Positions 26,238-35,372 of a stretch of 64,000 nt of DNA are shown in pieces. The stretch's first letter is position 1. Every line of letters starts with the position of its first letter. The stretch spans positions 186,001-250,000 of the forward strand of contig OZ240678.1 in NCBI GenBank assembly GCA_965198905.1, read 5' to 3'. The notes below the pieces were generated by a model that was not told the origin of the DNA, searched no databases, and was given only the letters and a program-made list of their open reading frames with translations. The stretch is from CAHJWH01 sp965198905. GTDB taxonomy: Bacteria > Pseudomonadota > Alphaproteobacteria > Caulobacterales > Caulobacteraceae. The position numbers and the translations under genes were made by a program.

Positions 26238-27707
26238 CTAGTCGGCCTGACTCCGGGCGGCCTTCAGCGCCTCCAGGGCCCGTGCCCGCGCGGCGTCATG
26301 CTCCACGATCGGCTCCGGATAGTCCGTCCCGAGCTCGACCCCGGCAGCTTTCAACTGTTCCGCCGTCGCCGTCCACGGGGTGTGGATCCAGCTTCGGTCG
26401 GCCTTGGCAAGCTCGGGCACCCATTCCCGCACATAGGTCCCGTCGGGGTCGAACTTCTCGCCCTGGGTCATCGGGTTGAAGATGCGGAAGAAGGGCTGGG
26501 CGTCCGCGCCGACGCCTGCGATCCACTGCCAGTTGGCCGGATTGTTCGCCGGGTCCGCGTCCACCAGACAGTCCCAGAACCAGCGCTCGCCCTGCCGCCA
26601 GTCGATTAGCAGATGCTTGACCAGAAAGGAGGAGGTGATCAGGCGCACGCGATTGTGCATCCAGCCCAGCGTCCACAACTGGCGCATACCAGCGTCGACG
26701 ATGGGATAGCCCGTGCGGCCGCGGCGCCAGGCCTCCAGCTCCGGCTTGCTCGTCCGCCACTTCAGACCCTGCAGCGAGGACTTGAAGGGCTGCTGGTCCA
26801 GCTCCGGCTGCTGCGCCAGCAGGCCGTAGTCGAACTCGCGCCAGCCGAGCTCGGCCAGGAACTTCTCCGCCTGCTGCTCCAGCCCGTGGGCCGCCAGCCG
26901 GGCCTGCACGCCGCAGTAGATCTGGTTCGGCGTGATCTCGCCCCAGGTCAGATGGGGGGACAGTCGCGAGCTGCCGTCGATCGCCGGCCGATCGCGATCG
27001 CGGGGATAGGTCTTCAGCTTGTCGGACAGGAAGTCGTGCAGCGCCGTCTGCGCCGCCTCCTCGCCGGGGCGCCAGGGCGCAAAGCCCTTCGACCAGTCGG
27101 GATCGGCCGGGCGCAGCGTCCAGGCCGACAGCTTGTCGGACACCGGCCATTGCGCGGGGGCCGACAGCGCCTTGAGCGCGCCCGTGGGCTTGGAGGGCTG
27201 TATCTGGCCGCGCGCGGTGCGCCAGAACGGCGTGAAGACGCCGTAAGGCGCACCGGCCTTGGTCAGCACGCTGTCCGGCGCCATCAGCAGCTTGCCGTCG
27301 CAAGCGCGCGTCTCGGCCCCCAAGGCCTTGAGCGGCTCGATCAGCGCCTCGTCCCGGGCGTCCAGCGCCGGCTCGTAGCCCCGGTTCCACGCAACCAGGT
27401 TCGCGCCGGTCTGCTCCACCAGCTCGCTCAGCACCTGCCGGGCGCCGCCCCGCCGCAGGATCAGGCGCGATCCCCTGTCTTGCAGGCTGGAGGCGAGCGC
27501 CTGCAGTGATCCTTCGAGCCACCACAGGGCGGCGGCGCCTGGGCCGCGGACGGGGGGATCGTCTTCCAGGATGAACAGCGGCAGGATCGGGCGACCCGTC
27601 TCGACCGCTGCGGACAGGGCCGCGTTGTCGGCCAGCCGCAGGTCCCGGCGAAACCACACGATGCAGGGGTTTTGATCGGTCTTGGTCTTGGCCACGTCGG
27701 CTCCCAT
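26238..27707 (-). CDS. phrB: Deoxyribodipyrimidine photolyase (cryptochrome/photolyase family)
   Basis: Light-driven repair of cyclobutane pyrimidine dimers with FAD as cofactor. It has 489 residues: an N-terminal antenna-binding Rossmann domain starting CIVWFRRDLRLADNAAL, then the helical FAD domain with SRLSPHLTWGEITP, ELGWREFDYGLL, TGYPIVDAGMRQLWTLGWMH, NRVRLITSSFLVKHLLIDW and ANNPANWQWIAGVGADAQPF. These fit class I CPD photolyases. The ATG at 27707 was chosen (GGAAG upstream); the frame runs on to 27917 but that part overlaps the divergent hfsE-like gene and lacks homology. Confidence 0.93.
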   Translation of the reverse strand: MGADVAKTKTDQNPCIVWFRRDLRLADNAALSAAVETGRPILPLFILEDDPPVRGPGAAALWWLEGSLQALASSLQDRGSRLILRRGGARQVLSELVEQTGANLVAWNRGYEPALDARDEALIEPLKALGAETRACDGKLLMAPDSVLTKAGAPYGVFTPFWRTARGQIQPSKPTGALKALSAPAQWPVSDKLSAWTLRPADPDWSKGFAPWRPGEEAAQTALHDFLSDKLKTYPRDRDRPAIDGSSRLSPHLTWGEITPNQIYCGVQARLAAHGLEQQAEKFLAELGWREFDYGLLAQQPELDQQPFKSSLQGLKWRTSKPELEAWRRGRTGYPIVDAGMRQLWTLGWMHNRVRLITSSFLVKHLLIDWRQGERWFWDCLVDADPANNPANWQWIAGVGADAQPFFRIFNPMTQGEKFDPDGTYVREWVPELAKADRSWIHTPWTATAEQLKAAGVELGTDYPEPIVEHDAARARALEALKAARSQAD

Positions 27708-27864
27708 CGGGTCTTCCCGCCAACGGACGCGGAAAGCCGCTGTTCCGCGCCACCTCGCGGTCAAAACACCCCTCCAGGTTGTGCTTCGGGTAAGTTTTCC
27801 CGGCGACATTAACCGGCCGCTTATATCGCCAGGTCTAGACAGGCCTGCGTAAATCGAGGTTTGC

Positions 27865-29376
27865 ATGGCCGTCGCCGCGCGCACACCGCAGTCGCCGTTT
27901 TCGCCGTCGCCGTCCACAGCGGACGTCGCGGGCGTGCGGATCGAGCCCCCGCATCCGACCGTGGCTCGGGGACCGCTGCGTCCTGGCGCGCTGAGCCCCG
28001 TGCGCAGCCGTCTGACGGGCGAAATGGTGCGGCGGAGTTTCCGCGCCGTAGATGCGGCGGCGCTGCTGATCGTCCTGGCCCTTTCGGCGCTCGACGCGCC
28101 TCATGCCGTGATCGACGCCTGGCCGTGCCTGGTCAGCGGCGCGGTCGTGTTTGCGATCCTCCCGACCGTGGGCGCCTACACCTTCGCGCCCGAAGAGCGC
28201 ATCTGGCGGATGCTCGCTCGCGTGGCGATCGCCGTGGGTCTCGGCGCCTGCACCCTAGTGTTGCTGGCGGTCCCCAGCGGTCTGGCGCCGAGCCTGGGCC
28301 TCGCCTGGTCGCTGATGACGTTCGCAACCCTCGCGGCGACCCACACGGGCGCCCTGGTGGCCGTCAGGCGCTGGCGGCGGCAGGGGCGGCTGACCCCGAA
28401 CATCCTGGTCGTCGGCGCGACCGAGAACGCCGGGCGGTTGATCGAGACCGCCCTGCGCACCCGGGAGGTGGCCGTCCTCGGCCTGTTCGACGATCGCTCC
28501 GACCGTATCCCGCCCACCATCCATGGCGTGCCGGTGCTCGGCGACACCTCCACCCTGCTCCGCCATCGCATCCTGCCCTATGTCGACCGGATCGTCCTGA
28601 CGGTGAACGCGGCGGGGCCCGCCCGCACCGCCGAGCTGATCGAGCGGCTGCGTGTGCTGCCGAACGAGCTCTGCCTGTTCCTCGACGCCGACGACCCCAA
28701 GAGCCGCACCACCACCTTGTCCTGGCTCGCCCGGTCCACCCTCAGCGTCGGGGGCGCCCGGGCGCGCGAGAGCCGCCAGATGGCCAAGCGTCTGCAAGAC
28801 GTGGTGCTGGGCGCCCTGCTGCTGCTGGCGGCCCTGCCGGTGATGGCGATGATCGCCCTCGCGGTGCGGCTCGACAGCCCGGGCCCGGTGCTGTTCCGCC
28901 AGCGCCGCCACGGCTTCAACAACGAAGAGATCCTGGTCTGGAAGTTCCGCTCCATGCGCAGCGACGCCACCGACCTGTCGGGCGCGCGCCAGGTCAGCGC
29001 GGATGACGAGCGGGTCACCCGCGTCGGGCGCTTCATCCGCAAGACCAGCCTGGACGAGCTGCCCCAGCTGATCAACGTGCTGCAGGGGCGCATGTCCCTG
29101 GTCGGGCCCCGCCCGCATCCGGTGGGCATGAAGACCGCCGGCCAGGACAGCGCGCGGCTGGTCGCCGAATATGCATGGCGCCATCGCATGAAGCCAGGCA
29201 TCAGCGGCTGGGCGCAGATCAACGGCTCGCGCGGCCCGGTGAACACCGCCGAGGAGGTCCGCCGCCGGGTGGAGCTCGACGTCGACTATATCGAACGCCA
29301 GTCCTTCTGGCTCGACATCTACATCCTGGTCATGACGCTGCCGCGCCTGCTCGGCGACGGCGACGCGGTCCGCTAG
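27865..29376 (+). CDS. hfsE: Polyprenyl-phosphate sugar-1-phosphate transferase (HfsE/PssY-like)
   Basis: Starts a repeat unit by moving a sugar-1-phosphate onto undecaprenyl phosphate at the inner membrane. It has 503 residues with about four N-terminal membrane helices, a CoA-binding-like middle domain (NILVVGATENAGRLIET, VLGLFDDRSDRIP), a further membrane segment and the C-terminal bacterial sugar-transferase domain (LFRQRRHGFNNEEILVWKFR, TSLDELPQLINVLQGRMSLV, GPRPH). GAGG lies 5 bases before the ATG. It heads a tight operon whose order (transferase, flippase, glycosyltransferase, deacetylase) equals hfsEFGH of the Caulobacter holdfast, which is why the symbol is given; PssY or another exopolysaccharide transferase is possible. 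Confidence 0.75.
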   Translation: MAVAARTPQSPFSPSPSTADVAGVRIEPPHPTVARGPLRPGALSPVRSRLTGEMVRRSFRAVDAAALLIVLALSALDAPHAVIDAWPCLVSGAVVFAILPTVGAYTFAPEERIWRMLARVAIAVGLGACTLVLLAVPSGLAPSLGLAWSLMTFATLAATHTGALVAVRRWRRQGRLTPNILVVGATENAGRLIETALRTREVAVLGLFDDRSDRIPPTIHGVPVLGDTSTLLRHRILPYVDRIVLTVNAAGPARTAELIERLRVLPNELCLFLDADDPKSRTTTLSWLARSTLSVGGARARESRQMAKRLQDVVLGALLLLAALPVMAMIALAVRLDSPGPVLFRQRRHGFNNEEILVWKFRSMRSDATDLSGARQVSADDERVTRVGRFIRKTSLDELPQLINVLQGRMSLVGPRPHPVGMKTAGQDSARLVAEYAWRHRMKPGISGWAQINGSRGPVNTAEEVRRRVELDVDYIERQSFWLDIYILVMTLPRLLGDGDAVR

Positions 29377-29392
29377 GCGCGCGGCGGCCGAG

Positions 29393-30853
29393 ATGTTCTG
29401 GAGAGGCGTGGTCGGCTATCTGCCGGTGAACGTGGTGCAGGCGGTGGCCGGCTTCGGCGCCATCGTGGTCTTCACCCGGATGCTGACCCCCTCACAGTAC
29501 GGCGATTACGCCCTGGCCTTCTCGGTCACCGGGGTCGTCTACAGCTGCCTGTTCGTCTGGATCGAGGCGGCCATGGCGCGCTTCTACGCCGCCGAGGACG
29601 CGGTGGGCCGGCTGTCGCTCTACGCCACCCTCTACCGCGCCTTCGCGGCTATGGCGGTGGCGCTGCCCCTGGTCGCCGGATGCCTGCTGCTGCTGCTTCC
29701 GATCGGCTCGGCGCTCAAGCTGGCCATGGGCGCGGGGCTGGTCTCCATCACCGCGCGCAGCCTGCTGAAGATGGCGCAGGAGCGTCGCCGGGCGGCGGGC
29801 GAGGTTCGCGGCTATGCGGTGTTCGACATGGCCCAGACCGGGGGCGGGTTCGCGCTCGGGGCGGTGTTTGCGGTGCTGCACCTGGGCGGCGCCTCTCCCC
29901 TGCTCGGGGCGGGAGTGGCCAGCGCCGCCTGCCTGGTGTTCGCCCTGCCGAGCGAACTCGGCCCCGCCCGCAAGGGACGGCTGGAGATCGCGCGGCTGCG
30001 CCGCTACGCGGCCTACGGCCTGCCGATCTCGCTGAGCCTGCTGATGGGCCTGGCGCTGGCGACGACCGACCGCTTCGTGCTGGCGGCGTACATGAACGAG
30101 GCGACGGTGGGCGCCTATCACGCCGGCTACAGCCTCTCCAACCGCACGCTGGACGTCATGTTCATGTGGCTCGGCATGGCGGGCGGTCCGGCCTGCATCG
30201 CCGCGCTCGAACGCGGCGGCCAGGCGGCGCTGGAGCGCACCGCGCGCGAGCAGGCGGCCTTCATGGTGCTGATCTCGTTTCCGGCCGCCGCCGGCCTGGC
30301 GCTCGTGGCCCATCCCCTGGCGGACCTGATGGTGGGTCCGGCGCTGCGGCAGAACGCGGCGCGGGTGACGCCCTGGATCGCGCTAAGCGGGCTCTTCTAC
30401 GGCCTGACCGCCCATTACCTGAACACCGCCTTCACCCTGGGGCGGCGGACCTTCCGCCAGCTCGTGGCCATCGGCGTGCCGGCCCTGGCCAACCTGGGGC
30501 TGACCCTGGTGCTGATCCCCCGCTACGGGCTGGACGGCGCCATGTGGGCGACCACCGCCAGCTATGGCCTGGGGGCGGTGATGTCGGTGCTGCTGCAGCG
30601 CGGCGGCGTCAGCCTCCCCATCCCCTGGACGGCGGTGGGTCGCTGTGGAGCAGCCACCGGGATCATGGCCCTCGCCGTCTCGCGGCTGCCGTCGGGCGGC
30701 GGGATCGGCGAGCTCGCCGCGAAGTCGCTGGTGGGCGCGCTGGTCTATGGCGCAGCCGCCCTGAGCCTGGACGCGGGCCATGCCCGCAGCCACGCCGCGC
30801 GCGCGCTCGGCGCCTTGCGGCTGAAGGCATCGGCCCTAGGCTTTGCGGCATGA
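29393..30853 (+). CDS. hfsF: Polysaccharide flippase (Wzx/HfsF-like, MOP superfamily)
   Basis: 486 residues with about 12-14 membrane helices. Expected to flip undecaprenyl-linked repeat units from the cytoplasm to the periplasm. The N-terminal segment (FWRGVVGYLPVNVVQAVAGF, RMLTPSQYGDYALAFS) and ATTDRFVLAAYMNEATVGAY are typical of Wzx/O-antigen transporters. It begins 16 bases after hfsE, and its TGA overlaps the next ATG by 4 bases, so translation is coupled. The holdfast assignment rests on the order of genes. Confidence 0.78.
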   Translation: MFWRGVVGYLPVNVVQAVAGFGAIVVFTRMLTPSQYGDYALAFSVTGVVYSCLFVWIEAAMARFYAAEDAVGRLSLYATLYRAFAAMAVALPLVAGCLLLLLPIGSALKLAMGAGLVSITARSLLKMAQERRRAAGEVRGYAVFDMAQTGGGFALGAVFAVLHLGGASPLLGAGVASAACLVFALPSELGPARKGRLEIARLRRYAAYGLPISLSLLMGLALATTDRFVLAAYMNEATVGAYHAGYSLSNRTLDVMFMWLGMAGGPACIAALERGGQAALERTAREQAAFMVLISFPAAAGLALVAHPLADLMVGPALRQNAARVTPWIALSGLFYGLTAHYLNTAFTLGRRTFRQLVAIGVPALANLGLTLVLIPRYGLDGAMWATTASYGLGAVMSVLLQRGGVSLPIPWTAVGRCGAATGIMALAVSRLPSGGGIGELAAKSLVGALVYGAAALSLDAGHARSHAARALGALRLKASALGFAA

Positions 30854-31794
30854 CGGTCCTGGTGGACGCCACCGTGCTCGACAACGCCCCCCACGCCGCC
30901 GCGCGTCCGCGCCTGTCGGTGCTCACGCCCTTCTATCGCGACGACCCCCGGCCCTTGCTGAGCGCGCTCGACGGCGAGGCCGAGGCGCTGGGCGCAGAGG
31001 TGGAGCTGGTGCTGCTGGACGACGCCGGCGGCGACGCCCAGCGCTCGGCGGAGGTCGCGGTCGCCGCCCAGGCCATGCGCCTGCCGACCCGCCTGATCCA
31101 GCTCGCCGCCAACGCCGGCCGCGCCCGGGGGCGCAACCGCCTGGTGGAGCACAGCCGCGGGCGCCACCTGCTGTTCCTCGACAGCGACATGCTGCCCGAC
31201 AGCCCGACCTTCCTCCAGACCTACCTGCAGCTGATCGCGGCCGAAGACCCTGCGGTGGTCGTGGGCGGCTTTTCGGTGGACCAGGCGGCGGTCAGGCCCG
31301 AGCACGCCCTGCACCGCGCCCTGGCGATCCGCAGCGACTGCCTGCCGGCGTCCGTCCGCGCGCTCATGCCCGAGAAGTACGTCTGGACCTCGAACCTGCT
31401 GGTGCGCCGCGACGTCTTCGCCGCCGAGCGCTTCGACGAGGCGTTCCAGGGCTGGGGCTGGGAAGACACCGAGTGGGGGGTGCGGGTCGCGGCGCGCTAC
31501 GGGGTGCGCCACATCGACAACCAGGCCACCCATCTCGGCCTGGACACCGCCACCGTCCTCGCCGCCAAGTACGAGCAGTCGCCGCCGAACTTCGGACGGA
31601 TGCTGCTTCGCCATCCCCAGACCGTGCGGCGGTTCCCCAGCTACCGCATGGCGCGCATCTTGAAGCCGATCCCCGCACGGGTCGTGTGGCGTTCCATCCT
31701 GAAACGGGTCGCCCTGACGCCGAAGGCGCCGATCCTGGCGCGTGTCGCGGCGATGAAGCTCTATCGCGCCGCTCTCTACGCCGAGGTGGTCTGA
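30850..31794 (+). CDS. hfsG: Family 2 glycosyltransferase (HfsG-like)
   Basis: 314 residues. GT-A fold: N-terminal nucleotide-binding strand LSVLTPFYRDD, acceptor region NAGRARGRNRLVEHSRG, the metal-binding FLDSDML (DxD), and the acceptor-site block FDEAFQGWGWEDTEWGVR with the ED motif. It transfers a sugar from a nucleotide donor to the lipid-linked holdfast or exopolysaccharide intermediate on the cytoplasmic face; donor unknown. ATG at 30850 overlaps the flippase stop (ATGA), and its TGA overlaps the deacetylase ATG. Confidence 0.8.
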   Translation: MTVLVDATVLDNAPHAAARPRLSVLTPFYRDDPRPLLSALDGEAEALGAEVELVLLDDAGGDAQRSAEVAVAAQAMRLPTRLIQLAANAGRARGRNRLVEHSRGRHLLFLDSDMLPDSPTFLQTYLQLIAAEDPAVVVGGFSVDQAAVRPEHALHRALAIRSDCLPASVRALMPEKYVWTSNLLVRRDVFAAERFDEAFQGWGWEDTEWGVRVAARYGVRHIDNQATHLGLDTATVLAAKYEQSPPNFGRMLLRHPQTVRRFPSYRMARILKPIPARVVWRSILKRVALTPKAPILARVAAMKLYRAALYAEVV

Positions 31795-32573
31795 TGGAGC
31801 CCGAGCCGCACCACGCCGAGCCGCACCACGCCGATCCCTCCCTGGGCGGCAAGCTCCGCCGTCGCTTCGTGCGCCTGCAGCATCGCCGCCCCTGCGCCCC
31901 GCGCCTGGGCGCCCCGATGATCTCGTTCTCCTTCGACGACGCCCCCACCTCGGCCTTCACCGCCGGCGCGCGTATCCTTGAGCGTTTCGAGGCGCGCGGC
32001 ACCTATTTCGTCAGCGCGGGCGAAGCGGGCCGGAGCGGCTTCGTCGGCCCGCTCGGAGGCCGCGACGACATCGTGCGCGCCCACCGCGCCGGACACGAGA
32101 TCGCCTGCCACACCTATTCGCACATGGACTGCGGCCAGGTCGACGCCCGCACCGCCGCGGCCGAGGTCGCCCGCAACGCCGAAGCCCTGCAGAGCTGGGG
32201 CGTCGCCTCGCCGGAGACCTTCGCCTATCCCTACGGAGACGTCGGCGCACGCGCCAAGTGGGTCGTCGCCCAGCGTTTCCGCCTGTCCCGCGGCGTCCAC
32301 CGGGACGTGATCGAGGCGGGGACGGACCTCGCCCAGGCGCCTGCCGTCGGCATTCAAGGGTCCGAGGGTGAAGCCGAGGCGATGCACTGGATGGACCGGG
32401 CGCTGAGGGGCAAGGCCTGGCTGATCCTGTTCACCCATGGGGTGGAAGACGAGGTGACGCGCTATGGCTGCACCGCCGCGGCCTTCGAAAGGCTGGTCGA
32501 ACGCGCCGTCTCGCAAGGCTTCGAGATCGTAACGGTGGCGGAGGGCGCGCAGAGGATGAGGCGGGCGCAGTGA
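31794..32573 (+). CDS. hfsH: Polysaccharide deacetylase (CE4 family, HfsH-like)
   Basis: 259 residues, close to the ~257 of Caulobacter HfsH, which removes acetyl groups from holdfast N-acetyl-sugars and so controls adhesiveness and retention. CE4 motifs in order are SFDDAPTSAF (catalytic Asp48 and metal Asp49), HTYSHMDC (metal-binding His pair), FAYPYGDVGARAKW and the C-terminal LFTHGV. There is no signal peptide, so action is probably cytoplasmic before flipping. It starts at an ATG that shares one base with the previous TGA and ends overlapping the next GTG by 4 bases. Confidence 0.85.
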   Translation: MEPEPHHAEPHHADPSLGGKLRRRFVRLQHRRPCAPRLGAPMISFSFDDAPTSAFTAGARILERFEARGTYFVSAGEAGRSGFVGPLGGRDDIVRAHRAGHEIACHTYSHMDCGQVDARTAAAEVARNAEALQSWGVASPETFAYPYGDVGARAKWVVAQRFRLSRGVHRDVIEAGTDLAQAPAVGIQGSEGEAEAMHWMDRALRGKAWLILFTHGVEDEVTRYGCTAAAFERLVERAVSQGFEIVTVAEGAQRMRRAQ

Positions 32574-33505
32574 ACGACGTCGATATCCTGATCCCGACCC
32601 TGCGGCGCCCGCAACACCTGACCCGCGCCCTCCGCTCGATCTTCGCCCAGACGCGCGCTACCGAGCTGATCAACGAGATCGTGGTGGTGGACAATTCGCC
32701 GGAGGCCTCGGCCGCCGCGGTGGTGGAGGCCCTCCGCCCCGCCTCGCCTGCGCCGCTGAGCTATGTCCACGAGCCGCGGCCCGGCATCGCCACGGCCAGG
32801 AACGCCGCTTTGGCCGCCAGCACCGCCCGGTTCGTGGGCTTCCTTGACGACGACGAGGAGGCGCCCCCGCACTGGCTCTCCACCCTGCACGCCGCCCATC
32901 TGGCGCTGGGGTCGGCCGTGACCTTCGGACCGGTGAGAGGGGTGGCCGAGGGCGCGCATCCCGACCTCCGCGCCTATCTGGACCGCTTCTTCTCCCGCGA
33001 AGGCGGAACGGAGACCCGGCTCATCGATATCGAGTTCGGCTGCGGCAACTCCATGATGACCCGCAGCGCCGCGTTTGATGGACCCACCCCCTTCGACGTC
33101 CGCGCCGACCTGACCGGCGGTGAAGACGACCGCTTGTTCAAGCGTCTGCGGGCCAAGGGAGAGACCTTCGGTTGGGCCGCCGACGCCTGGGTGATCGAAT
33201 ACGCCCCCCCGCATCGCGCGCGCCTGGGCTACGCGCTGAAGAGGGCCTTCTGCTACGGCCAGAGCCCGAGCCAGATCCGCGTTCGCGCCGGGAGATGGCC
33301 CAGCCTCATGCTCACCATGACGATCGGCGCAGGCCAAGCCACCGCCTACGGCTTGGCCGCTCTCGGTTGCTTCGCCATAGCCCGCCGCCCCGAAGCTGCA
33401 ACCTTCCTCGATCAGTCCGTAAGGGGTCTCGGAAAGGTGTTCTGGCCATACAGGATAAGGCTCTACGGCCTGGCCGCAAACCCTCCGGCGGCCCCGGCTA
33501 CCTAG
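32570..33505 (+). CDS. Family 2 glycosyltransferase, fifth gene of the holdfast-type operon
   Basis: 311 residues with GT-A features: DILIPTLRRPQHLTRALRSI at the N-terminus, HEPRPGIATARNAAL, the DxD-type FLDDDEE, and a GGEDDRLFKRLRAKG acceptor block, followed by a hydrophobic C-terminal stretch (MLTMTIGAGQATAYGLAALG) that may sit in the membrane. GTG start at 32570 overlaps the deacetylase stop. It corresponds in type to the additional holdfast glycosyltransferases of Caulobacter (HfsI, HfsJ, HfsL), but which one, if any, cannot be decided from sequence. Confidence 0.78.
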   Translation: MNDVDILIPTLRRPQHLTRALRSIFAQTRATELINEIVVVDNSPEASAAAVVEALRPASPAPLSYVHEPRPGIATARNAALAASTARFVGFLDDDEEAPPHWLSTLHAAHLALGSAVTFGPVRGVAEGAHPDLRAYLDRFFSREGGTETRLIDIEFGCGNSMMTRSAAFDGPTPFDVRADLTGGEDDRLFKRLRAKGETFGWAADAWVIEYAPPHRARLGYALKRAFCYGQSPSQIRVRAGRWPSLMLTMTIGAGQATAYGLAALGCFAIARRPEAATFLDQSVRGLGKVFWPYRIRLYGLAANPPAAPAT

Positions 33506-33578
33506 GCCGACCGTGCGGCCGTCGATGCTGGAGCAGTAGGGGAAACGATCGACCGACGAGTGACTTGACACGCGGCCG

Positions 33579-33721
33579 TTGAGGCGGATCGCCTTGATCC
33601 CCCCTTGGGGGAAGCGGACCACCCGCAGGGTGGTGGAGGGGGCTGCGCCGCTCGTTCCGGACTGGAGCGCCCTCAGTCGGCTTCGCCGACAGCTCCCCCC
33701 GGAGGAGGAGCATCTGCGTAG
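33579..33721 (+). repeat. Interspersed mosaic repeat R1, copy 3
   Basis: GAGGCGGATCGCCTTGATCC, a CCCCCTTGGGGG hairpin, GGACCACCCGCAGGGTGG, TGGAGGGGGCTGCGCCGC, CTCAGTCGGCTTCGCCGAC, AGCTCCCCCC and AGCATCTGCGTAG. It has the same orientation as copy 1 and is the best-preserved full copy. It sits between the last glycosyltransferase and the convergent DUF3072 gene. Confidence 0.75.
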
Positions 33722-33756
33722 ATGAACGCCACACGTCAACTTAATCGCCCGGGATA

Positions 33757-33999
33757 TCAGCGCCCCGCCAAGCCGACCTTTTCCCGCAAGGCGTCGATGC
33801 GCTTGGAGGCCTCCGCCTTGGTCAGGTCGTCTCCGAAGGCGTCGGGATCGTGCGCCTGTTCCGACAGCGTCTTCAGATACGAGGCCTGCGCGCCGGTCAT
33901 CGGCTCACCGCCGGTGGTCCAGTCGTCGGGGTCCTTCTCCGTGTTGGAGACGGGGTCGGGATCGGTCTTGGGATTGTGGTCGGGGTGGGGATCGGCCAT
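33757..33999 (-). CDS. DUF3072 family protein
   Basis: 80 residues from the ATG at 33999 (a GTG at 34008 in frame is the alternative). The conserved core MTGAQASYLKTLSEQA followed by DLTKAEASKRIDALR is the DUF3072 signature. It has an acidic, Pro/Asp-rich N-terminus, is soluble, and its function is unknown. Divergent from the amine oxidase gene with only 36 bases between the starts, so the two promoters must overlap the coding ends. Confidence 0.85.
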   Translation of the reverse strand: MADPHPDHNPKTDPDPVSNTEKDPDDWTTGGEPMTGAQASYLKTLSEQAHDPDAFGDDLTKAEASKRIDALREKVGLAGR

Positions 34000-34035
34000 G
34001 GACTGCACTGCCTATGAGGGTCTGAAGTTGCTAGA

Positions 34036-35361
34036 ATGTTCCGACGTCCGCCGGGTTCCCGCTTGATCGCGTCGGAGATCACCGCGCCTGCGGACGGCGT
34101 CTGGGACGTGGCGATCGTCGGGGCGGGCGCGGCGGGGGTCGGCGCCGCCCTTCGGCTGGCGTCCGAGCGGGTGTCGCAGGTCGTGCTGGAGGCGAAGGAC
34201 AGGCCGGGTGGGCGCGCCCATACCCTGACGGGCCGCTCCGGCGCCGCCATCGACCTCGGCTGCGGCTGGCTGCACTCGGCCGATCAGAACCCCTGGGTGG
34301 CGCTCGCGCAAGCGGCGGGCATGACCGTGGACCGCTCGCCCCCGCCCTGGGAGCAGCGACTGACCGGGCTCAACCTGTCCGCCACGGAGGCCAAGGCCTT
34401 CGGACGCGCCTTCCAGGACTTCGAAGCCAAGCTCGAGTCGGCGGCTACGGAGGAGCCGGACCGGCCCGCCGCGGAGCTGTTCGACGCGGAGACGACGCCG
34501 TGGCGCCCCATGCTCGACGCCTTTTCCGGGGCCTATAACGGCGCGCCGTTTCGCGACATCTCCGTGCACGACTACGCCGCCTATCAGCCTACCGACGAGA
34601 ACTGGCGGGTGGTGGAGGGCTATGGCGAACTGGTGGCGCGGACGGCGGCGGGCCTGCCGATCCTGTTCGAGGCGGCGGTCGCGCGCATCGACCGCACAGG
34701 ACCGATCCTGCGGCTCACCACGACGCGGGGCGAGGTCCAGGCGCGCCACGTCATCGTCACGGTCCCCACCACGATCCTCGCCGAAGGGCGGCTGGCCTTC
34801 CATCCGCCCTTGGACGACGTCGTTGCGGCCGCCGATGCCCTCCCCCTCGGTCACGTGGAGAAGTGCTTCCTGGCCCTCGCCGAGCCGGAGGCGACGCCGT
34901 CGGAGATGATGGTCAGCGGACGCACCGACACGTCCGACACGGGCGGCTACACCCTTCGCCCCTTCGGCCACCCGATGATCGAGGGCTTCTTCGGCGGCGA
35001 CATCGCCGCAGCGCTGGCGCAGGAGCCGCCGGGCGCCTTTTCGGCCTTCGCCATCGACGAGCTGACGGCCCTGTTCGGCTCCAGCCTGCGCCGGGCGCTT
35101 CGGCCGATCGCGGAAAGCGCCTGGACGCTGGACCCGCATATCCGCGGCGCCTACTCCCACGCCCGCCCGGGCCACGCCGCCGCCAGGGCGCAGTTGAGGC
35201 GACCCATAGAGGATCGCATCTTCTTCGCCGGCGAAGCCTGCTCGCCCCACGCCTTCTCCACGGCGCACGGCGCCTACGGGACCGGCGTAACAGCGGCTGA
35301 ACTGGTCTTGTCGCGCGTCGGCAGGGAGGCGGAAGCACGTGACGAAGAGCGCGAAGGCTGA
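34036..35361 (+). CDS. FAD-dependent amine oxidase-like oxidoreductase
   Basis: 441 residues. An N-terminal Rossmann FAD-binding motif (VAIVGAGAAGVGAALRLA), then EAKDRPGGRAHT (second GG motif), the substrate domain, VIVTVPTTILAEG, and the C-terminal FAD block RIFFAGEACSPHAFSTAHGA with a final helix. This is the monoamine-oxidase/flavin-amine-oxidase layout; the substrate (polyamine or other amine) is unknown. The ATG at 34036 has no clear ribosome site, so translation could start slightly later (near WDVAIVG). Convergent with kup, 11 bases apart. Confidence 0.85.
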   Translation: MFRRPPGSRLIASEITAPADGVWDVAIVGAGAAGVGAALRLASERVSQVVLEAKDRPGGRAHTLTGRSGAAIDLGCGWLHSADQNPWVALAQAAGMTVDRSPPPWEQRLTGLNLSATEAKAFGRAFQDFEAKLESAATEEPDRPAAELFDAETTPWRPMLDAFSGAYNGAPFRDISVHDYAAYQPTDENWRVVEGYGELVARTAAGLPILFEAAVARIDRTGPILRLTTTRGEVQARHVIVTVPTTILAEGRLAFHPPLDDVVAAADALPLGHVEKCFLALAEPEATPSEMMVSGRTDTSDTGGYTLRPFGHPMIEGFFGGDIAAALAQEPPGAFSAFAIDELTALFGSSLRRALRPIAESAWTLDPHIRGAYSHARPGHAAARAQLRRPIEDRIFFAGEACSPHAFSTAHGAYGTGVTAAELVLSRVGREAEARDEEREG

Positions 35362-35372
35362 GAAGAGCCGGC

